DNA from: Limnoperna fortunei
Lineage: Eukaryota > Mollusca > Bivalvia > Mytilida > Modiolidae
Assembly (NCBI GenBank): GCA_944474755.1
Contig: OX104119.1
Coordinates: 2,591,075-2,655,074, forward strand
DNA length: 64,000 bases
Reading direction: 5' to 3'
Below the pieces are notes generated by a model. The model had not been told where the DNA came from. It saw only the letters and a list, made by a program, of their open reading frames with translations, and did not search any database. A program made the translations under genes and the position numbers. Below, piece by piece: positions 27,101-36,100 of the stretch. Every line of letters begins with the position of its first letter. The first letter of the stretch is position 1.

Positions 27101-30100
27101 TAATAGTGAAATGAACAGTCCTTACAAAAAAAATCACACTCATGAACAAACTGGCATAAAAAGAAACAAAATTATATCTCGCTTTGGTATGAACTTGCCA
27201 AAACTGGCAAATTTCCCATTACTGCTCATTTTTAAGGAGTTTTTGACAGAAGTACTATCATCTCAAGGCCCAATTATCTTAAGTACATTTATTGCATCTG
27301 CAACTAGTTTACTAACACATTTACTCCCAGCATGCATCAGATTAGAAAATAAATACTTTTAGTATTAACCCATGCCAGCAATGTAACCGACTTGGCCGCT
27401 GGTGTAAAATTGACCAATTCATCTTACATACACTATTTTTCTACATACAAGAATGTCTACCAGTTCTAGTTTTATACATTTTGACCCCTTCATTACACCC
27501 AAAACCTAAAACAGGAGTTAATTTACATTAAAGCATATTCTACTAAGTGCGGACCACTAAATACCCCAAAATTTGATAAAATATTACATTTACATAATAC
27601 CATGTTTAGGCTGAAATTTGACATCCCTTAGGTTTAGGCTCGGATAAGCAGTTAAAATTATTGTCTTGGGGATTTACCCCCTTTCTGTACTATTTTTATC
27701 AAAAGTAATAAAGTTGATATAATTGTCTATTGCCTCTTACAGGTGTAAGACCACAATTGTTTTAGACTCTTCGGCTAAATAAAATTTGACGATTTTGACT
27801 TATCCTAGAAAATTTATCTTTATTTCAAATAAAGTGATACTTATTTTGATGCTGCTGGGTTTTTCTTAATCTTTCTGCCTTAGCTATGTCTTTTTTTAAT
27901 CTTTATTGCGCAAATGTAAGCATTGACAACGCCACAAACAAAATCATGACTAAAAAACTGTCATAGCTTGGAAGAATCACGTGAACCAAAATACAAAAAT
28001 TTCCAGTACAGTTGTCATAGCTTGGAACTATCACGTATTCACAAAGACATATCATAGCTGGGAAAAATCACGTATTCACAAAGACATGTCCCTAAAGCTG
28101 TTATAGCTATATAAGATCATATGAACATGAGATTAAAAAATTCTATAGTATGTATTATGTCACAACCGATGCAATTAACAACTGCTTTTTGTTCGATGTT
28201 CTTTTTTATCTTTTTTTTAATTTTAAAGGGAGGATTTTGGAACAACCAAACACGATACTATAAGGACCTTTTTTGTCATAAACAGAATCGCATAACTATA
28301 TACTCTGGTGGTTTTAACATGTTTAACATGACCAGGCTTAATATTCATGATATTGAAAAATAATCACCTTATCTTCCCATTTCAAAAACGACAATTAAGT
28401 ATAGTAGATATGAAAAAATTCTTATTCGTAATGTTTTATAAATTACTTCCGGGTCTGTGCCTTCACGTGACCTTACTATGTACATTATGTATTCAATATC
28501 AACTACTATCGAATTGCATAATTTATCAAACAAAAAATAATAATACACAAATTAAAATAGTGGCGTTTGATTAGATAATTATACAGAGCTTCCTGATCAG
28601 ACTAGCGTTTTAATTGCAATTAATAATTGAAATAAGGAAGTTAGAAATTAAACCCGACTTCCTTCTTCATGCTTTCTTGTTTTTGCCGTTTAATCAGTAA
28701 GTTTATTTATAGACTGTTTGAAATATTTAAGCCGGAATGTCTAGCTAATTAAAAGGTTGATTAGAAGAAAATATCGTATGTCGTATTATTTTCATTTAAC
28801 ATCATGATTCCAAAACAAAAACCAAGACAGAGCGTTTTACACAACGGGCTGATAAACTACTGATTGTACACACGGGGTAAGGGGGGTGTAACTTGGTATT
28901 TATAGGGTAATACGGATGTGCGGCCCGAAAAGGTAATTTTTTAAGATCTCCAAAATATATTAAAAAAGTACCTTTTTTCATTTAAAATTATATCACTTGG
29001 TAGTTGTAAATTTATATATTTAAATTGAGCCATGCCTCAATTCTCATCTTACGCCCATGTAAACCACGGTGATTTTACAAACAAAGTGTTCCATTACCAT
29101 TTATAAAGCATTTTTGAAGTAAATGAACTATTTTGTCAATGGGGATATGCAATAATAAAATATATGAATAGGTCTGATTTAATCATTCAATATATGATTA
29201 GGTTCCGTTTCATTACGTCCGAGAATATATGAATAGGGTGGATTTTCAAATCTCCGCCCGCAGACCTGTACCTAAAAGTATCCCCAGGGCCCCCCCCCCC
29301 AAAAAAAAAACAAAAAAAAAACACTTTTATCCATTACAGAAGTTCCATCTGTTCTATTAAACAGTTTCCTTTTATGTGAGAAGAATGGAAGAATGTTTGT
29401 GCGAAGTCAACTTAAAAAATATCTGTTTATATTTTCAGCTATTAGGCCTTGGTTAACTAAAATATAAAAAAAGAAGTCTGAGCCCAACATGCCTTATTCT
29501 CATTTAACTACAAAAGTATTGACATGTATTTGGTGTAAAACGTCTGATTTTCAAAAAAATCTTTGTTGATTTTTCGAACAAAGTTTTACCCATTTTCTAT
29601 TGCAGGCAAAATTAGCATGAGTAGACACTGTTAGCTGAGGTTGAAATCTAGCACGAATTGTCCAAACTCCAAAACACATTCTGTGCTTGTGAAAAACATA
29701 ATCGTCCTGGGATGTCCATGATTAAATATAGTTCCCAATTCATATTTTATCAAACTTGTAAAATTCATAATTAAAAATTGATACACAAAAAAATGATGTT
29801 TTAAAATAAATCAAAGTAATTGAACTCTAAATGTCTGACAACAAAAACACCTCCTACTTAACTGAAATGCATTTCCTTACAATTTGAACATAAATGCCTC
29901 AATGTTTTATTCACTGACATTTCCGTGTATTTTAAAACGCCTTGTTCTAAATACCTGTCACAGATTGACCCCCGAAACCATATCATACTGTTTGTTAACT
30001 TAGAAAAAAAATATTATCCGGATTTTGAAAGGAAAATTGTATCTGTGATATGTTACCTCAATCAGCATTTGGTAATCCGTGAATTTTGCTCATGTCTTAA

Positions 30101-33100
30101 AATAGCATGTTTTGCAAGAACCATGTGCAACAGAAGATCCTTGGTGGCGAAGTGAAGGTAGTTAGTCATCTTCTATTGATCACGCGCCTGTCAACTATGC
30201 AAGATTGCTATTTCGAGCCAATAGAGCATGGTCGTCTCCAACGTTAGTTGGCAAGTTTTTTTATGACACGTGTCAGTAGTTTTTCGCCTCCCACAATAGA
30301 ACTGAATGCCATTATTTATATATATTGCCGGAACCCATTCATACAAACAATTTACCGAAATCAACCAACAAAAACAAGATATAATTCATAAGGAATCGGA
30401 ATCATCAATATTTCGAACGAAAGTTAACAGAGAGGTCTAGCCGTAAATTGGTACAGTCTCAATCATGTCCAGAGCGGAAAAAGAAAGGTTCCGACAAGCA
30501 ACAACAAAGAATTCTTCCGTAAATGGCCGATTTCTGGTACAGATGACCCAGTACAGATGAGCTCATGCGAACACATCTGTACTTGCTGCGTCATCCAATC
30601 AAAACGCCAGAGACATAACGTTGTTATGGAAGCATAACAACGTTCTTGTTTGACGTTCTTGTTTCCGGCGTTCTGATTGGACGTCAGAGACAATGGAGTC
30701 TAAAACAATGGAGAGTCTATAGGTTATAGCGATGTGAAAGTTGTTGGTTTACGGAAGAAGTAGGTACTTTCATACGTTTTGGGGAAAGTCCGTGTGATCT
30801 TTCACTCGTGATAGAAATTTTTATGTCTTTTAGCTCGTTTCGCTGCGCTCCAATCGCAAAAAGGCATAAAATTTCTATCACTCGTAAAAGATCAACCGGT
30901 CTTTCCCAAAAACGTATGAAAGGACCTATTAGTCTTTTTTAAACGTCGGATATGGCTTTGGTTCTTTAAATGGTCTTATTGCTAGTGAGAGCCAAACAAT
31001 AAAATAAATGTGTTTTGGTTTGTTTTAACAAGATGATGGTTTTCTGCAAAACATATTTAACAAGTTTACTATTTTTTTATTTACCGTTTAAAGGTTTCAG
31101 TTATTAAGTTTACTTAACCGGAAGTGGACAAAACTTAAGTAACAGCATGCTCCAGCCACCAATGAAATGGCTTCAAATTAAACGTACGTGTATGACCCAA
31201 AACTAGTCCCCAATTAGTGTTATAATTCATTCATTGAACATTTCTTTGTTTGTTTGAATAGAGTTTAAAGCTATGGAATTTTAGCAAGTTTTTAAAGCTA
31301 TATCATAGGGTCGAGTTTTAGTTCGGAGAAGGGGGAGCCGGAAAACCCCGTTGGACACTTAATGATTTTCAGAAACACAATAGAAAATAATCGTTACTCT
31401 ATACTTGTTTTTAACTCTGTCAATACTAAGCCGTATGTTTATAATGTGTTTACCAGTTTTCCTTCCGCAGGTCGGGGTTTTCTCCGGGTACTCCGGCTTC
31501 CTCCCCCCATTAAAAACTGGACGCAATAATATAGCTGAAAAATTTCCGAAAGTGGCGTTAAACACCATCAAACAAACAATATACCGGTAATGTGTTTAAC
31601 TCTGTGAATACTTATTCGTATCTTTATAATGTTGTAACTGTATCAACACTTAGACGTATCTTGTATTAATTGTATCAACACTAGGCCCTATCTTTATAAT
31701 ATTTTAACTGCATCGATACTGCGATACGCGATTTCTGTATTGACCTAGTTTTAGGTCCAGTATTTGCTGTTTTGTGATATATTTATTTATTAACCGGGCC
31801 ATTATCTGTATCAATACTAATATTGTCTGTTTCTGATGAATGAACAATTAGCGGTTGTTTTTATGTTTTAACACGTACATACCTTCAGCACATACTCCTT
31901 TCTGTTGTGACTGATAAGAAATACCAACGAACAACTTCCGTCTCTATCGCCATCCGTTGAAAAGTTCAAAGGTTTATCACCTAATAAGGTGAAATCCTTT
32001 CCTACTTTCCATTCCTTATTTGGAATGTCTAATGAGGTAGCAGGAGATTGAGTTAAAAACCTTGACTTCAACACCTCCTTCAGAGTTTGTAAACTTTGTT
32101 CATCTCCTCTCCACCCTTGACTCCTTTTCTGTAGTAATTTTAAAGCTTCTAAAATACCTAGATGTTCACAAATTGCATTGTAATTGAGTTTCCGATGAGA
32201 ACTCTTGGCAGTGAGTAATATATCACAATTTTCAGGTCGCTTCAGTTTATCGTTTTCTTCTTTCAACTGCTGACAAATAAGACTTAAGTGTCTTGACTTT
32301 TCATTTTGTAGCTTAAGTGCTTCTTTCAGTTCAGTTATCGTTTTATCTTTTATTTCTGCCTCTTCAATTTTTTTGACAAGCTGAATTTGTAGAGTTTCAG
32401 CAAAATTCTCCATTGCTTCACGACCTGACACATCAAGTGGTATTTTATTGTTATTTAACATTTTCCATGTAACGTTCTGAATATTTTCGTGTCCATTTCG
32501 ATGACCGTTATGAAGATTTTTAATTCCGTTTTCTATTCCAACTGAATCTTTTTCCTGCCGACTTTCGCTTTCGACAGGATGGCTTTTAGGTCTATTTAGT
32601 GTCAAAAATGGACTATTGTTTGATTCAGTGTTAGTAACTGGCAAAGACTGCCGAGTGAAACGTGTTAAATCTTTACTGTACCGTACAAAGTTGTCTTGTG
32701 GTACAGTCAACGGTAAGGACATAGACGAAGCCGAATGCACACTAGGAGGCAAAGCACTTGCCAAACGAGCAGGAACTTCTCTAGTTTGATGATTTGATGT
32801 GTTTACAATCTTTCGTTGAATTGCTGAAAGTTCACAAAAATATATGTTACTGCTTTTTTAAAAGTTAAGCTATATATTGTGTTTCTTAAGATAAAATAAA
32901 TGTCAAGTAATCATTTTTAAACCAATAAGTATTTATTAGATTACATTGAATGTTGTTTAACGCCACTTTCAACAAGTTTCCAGCTATATCATGGCGTCCA
33001 GGTTTTATTGTGGAAACAGTCAAATTTCCTAGAGATCTTTTATATAAATAAGTGTTCGGTGGACACAGTCAAATTACATGGGGATTTTTTCCAGAAATTT

Positions 33101-36100
33101 TTTAATGAAAGGTTTTCCACAATGCATATTCGGCAACTACGCCTTTAATACGAACCATTAAAATTCAGGGTTTTCTATACGGACTAAATTTAAATAAATA
33201 GCACCAGTCAACGTGTTTTTTGCATTAGAAATGAAAACTGCTTACGCATTTTTAACGCTTATGCTCGTTTTGTAGATCTAAGAAGGTTAAATTTAAAATT
33301 TATTGTCCAGCGTTTTTGAGATGCAGCCGGTTTTTTTTACATTTTTAAGTGCTATATTTCCGTAGTAAATGTTTCGCTTAATTAGAACAAAATATATGCA
33401 AGGAGCAGGTGATTGTTGTCTGTTGGATACCAATCGGGCTATAGCGTTTGCAATTTACGCGGGGAATGTCGTTTGTGGTTTACGCGGGGAAAGTCCGAAT
33501 AGTATAGAACATTAAAAAAGCAGACAAACCTTTGTGAATAACGTTAGATCCCGTTGGAAATAACAATGTCTGACTTACAATGTGAAATTCCTGTAGCAAA
33601 AGTCAAGGACGATTTGTGACATGTAAACATCAGAGGCATTGTATTAAATATAGACGTGTTTTTGTTAAACATTTTTTTCTATTGTATTTTCGTTCTAAAA
33701 GGTATAATATGGAATAATAAAAATGCAAGCAAAAATACTGCATTACACGGGCGTGTGACTTTAGCAGAGTAATCAAGTAAAACAATACGTTTAAATACTA
33801 ACTAATCATATTTTGACGAAGCAGCTGTGCTGTGTTAAGGTGATTGTTGCTTTCAGCCTCGTCTGATGGTGTTTTTTCATTGTTGTTCTTAACAAACAAA
33901 TCACTTTTACACTGTATTAGAAGTCTAACAATTTCTATGTAGCCTCTGTATGCACACAGATGTAGTGCCGTATCTCCTCTGTTGTTCTGGATTGATAAGT
34001 CGGCACCACTACAACGAAATGTTAAGGTAGCTATATACTACAAATTCAAAGAGTAAACTAAACAAGCGACACCTAATTATACGACACAAGGCAGGTCGCA
34101 TCGTGATGTGATGTCTTTGGTCTCGTCTTTAAACGACGCATGTCTGATCGCATCAAAATGCGTGGTCTTTGATCTCGTCTTTAAACGACACTTGTCTGGT
34201 CAAATCATGATGCGAGGTCTTTAGTCTCGTCTTTAAACGACACAAGTCTGGTCAAAGCATGATGCTTGTCTTTGGTCTCGTCTTTAAACGCGACAAGTCT
34301 GTCAAAGCATGATGCTTGTCTTTGGTCTCGTCTTTAAACGACACAAGTCTGGTCAAATCATGATGCGAGGTCCTTAGTCTCGTCTTTAAACGACACAAGT
34401 CTGGTCAAATCATGATGCGAGGTCTCTAGTTTCGTCTTTAAACGATACAAGTCTGGTCAAAGCATGATGCTTGTCTTTGGTCTCGTGTTTAAACGACACT
34501 TGTCTGGTCAAATCATGATGCGAGGTCTCTTCTCTTCTTTAAACGACAAAAGTCTGGTCAAAGCATGATGCTTGTCTTTGGTCTCGTCTTTAAACGCGAC
34601 AAATCTGTCAAAGCATGATGCGAGGTCTTTAGTCTCGTCTTTTAACGACACAAGTCTTGTCAAATCATGATGCGAGGTCTTTAGTCTCGTCTTTAAACGA
34701 CACACGTCTGGTCAAAGCATGATGCTTGTCTTTGGTCTCGTCTTTAAACGACACAAGTCTGTCAAAGCATGATGCTTGTCTTTGGTCTCGTCTTTAAACG
34801 ACACAAGTCAGGTCAAATCATGATGCTTGTCTTTGGTCTCGTCTTTAAACGACACAAATCAGGTCAAATCATGATGCGAGGTCTTAAGTCTCGTCTTTAA
34901 ACGACACAAGTCAGGTCAAATCATGATGCTTGTCTTTGGTCTCGTCTTTAAACGACACAAGTCTGTCAAAGCATGATGCTTGTCTTTGGTCTCGTCTTTA
35001 AACGACACAAGTCAGGTCAAATCATGATGCGAGGTCTTAAGTCTCGTCTTTAAACGACACAAGTCTGGTCAAAGCATGATGCTTGTCTTTAGTCTCGTCT
35101 TTAAACGACACTTGTCCGGTCAAATCATGATTTGAATGTCTAGTCTAGTGCAGTAGTATACCAGATGATCGACCTATTTAATGACATCCTCACAGTACAG
35201 AAAAAAATGTTAAACTTCAGTAATTAAATACTGCTATGGCGCCTAAACGTTTCAATGATATTAATAACAGAGCTAATAAGAGTTTTAATAATCCAAATTA
35301 TGTGAAACGATTCAATATTAATAGGCTGTTTATCAATTGGAACCCGGATGTGAATGTTAGTTTATCAACCAATAAGAAATTATTGTGTGTTTACATCTTC
35401 TATCAAGGTCACAAAGTCAATTAATTTTGTAACAGTGCTTTCCTCAAAGTTAACATTAAAGCTTTCATATACCTCTGACTCCAGGTTTCGATACGGAGTT
35501 TTACGGGGTAGTGGCTTGGATTTAAAAAGGAAAATATGCCATGTTTGTACAGTGTTAGAGTATACAAAATATATTGCGCGCGGTAAAGAAACAAGCAGAA
35601 ATGATATGCTGTGTCATGCACTGCACGCCTTGTGCAAATAAACTATATTTTCTGTCAATGTAAGAATGTATTTTTATGTTGTAACAATGCATTTTCAAAA
35701 GCACGAAAAAACATTTCTTATTGGTTTCTGGGTATTATGATGTCACAAACAATAAATATCTTTGAAAGTAGGAACAATAGTATTAGAAGACTTTACCGAA
35801 TAACCAAACATTTGTTGTGCAGGAAATGTAATGACGTCATGTAACCACAGGATTACACTTCAAATTTTGTCATTCAGAAGCTGTTAAATAATATCATATT
35901 CTTATTTTACGAGCCTTAGGAACATGTGGACTTCGATGTTTAAAGAAAACATTAACAATCACTGTTTACTAACTTTATCATATTTGTTTTAATTAGGACA
36001 TCATAACTTTAACATTCTCATTAAGAAATAATTCCTTAACGTAAGCTGTGTTTTATCGTAGTTTTACCACTGGAATGCGACAAATGGCTAGTAGCCTGTG

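Larger units (their letters stand above)
25168..31882. other. Intron 3 of the kinase gene (6.7 kb)
   Basis: AT-rich intron with no supported internal exon. It contains SINE-like copies (25.57, 26.19, 31.26 and 31.45 kb), a short triple repeat (27.96 kb), a fold-back element (30.51 kb), a large hairpin (30.76 kb) and a degenerate tandem repeat (31.4-31.8 kb). The small open frames between 26.5 and 30.2 kb show no domain or codon signature. Confidence 0.6.
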
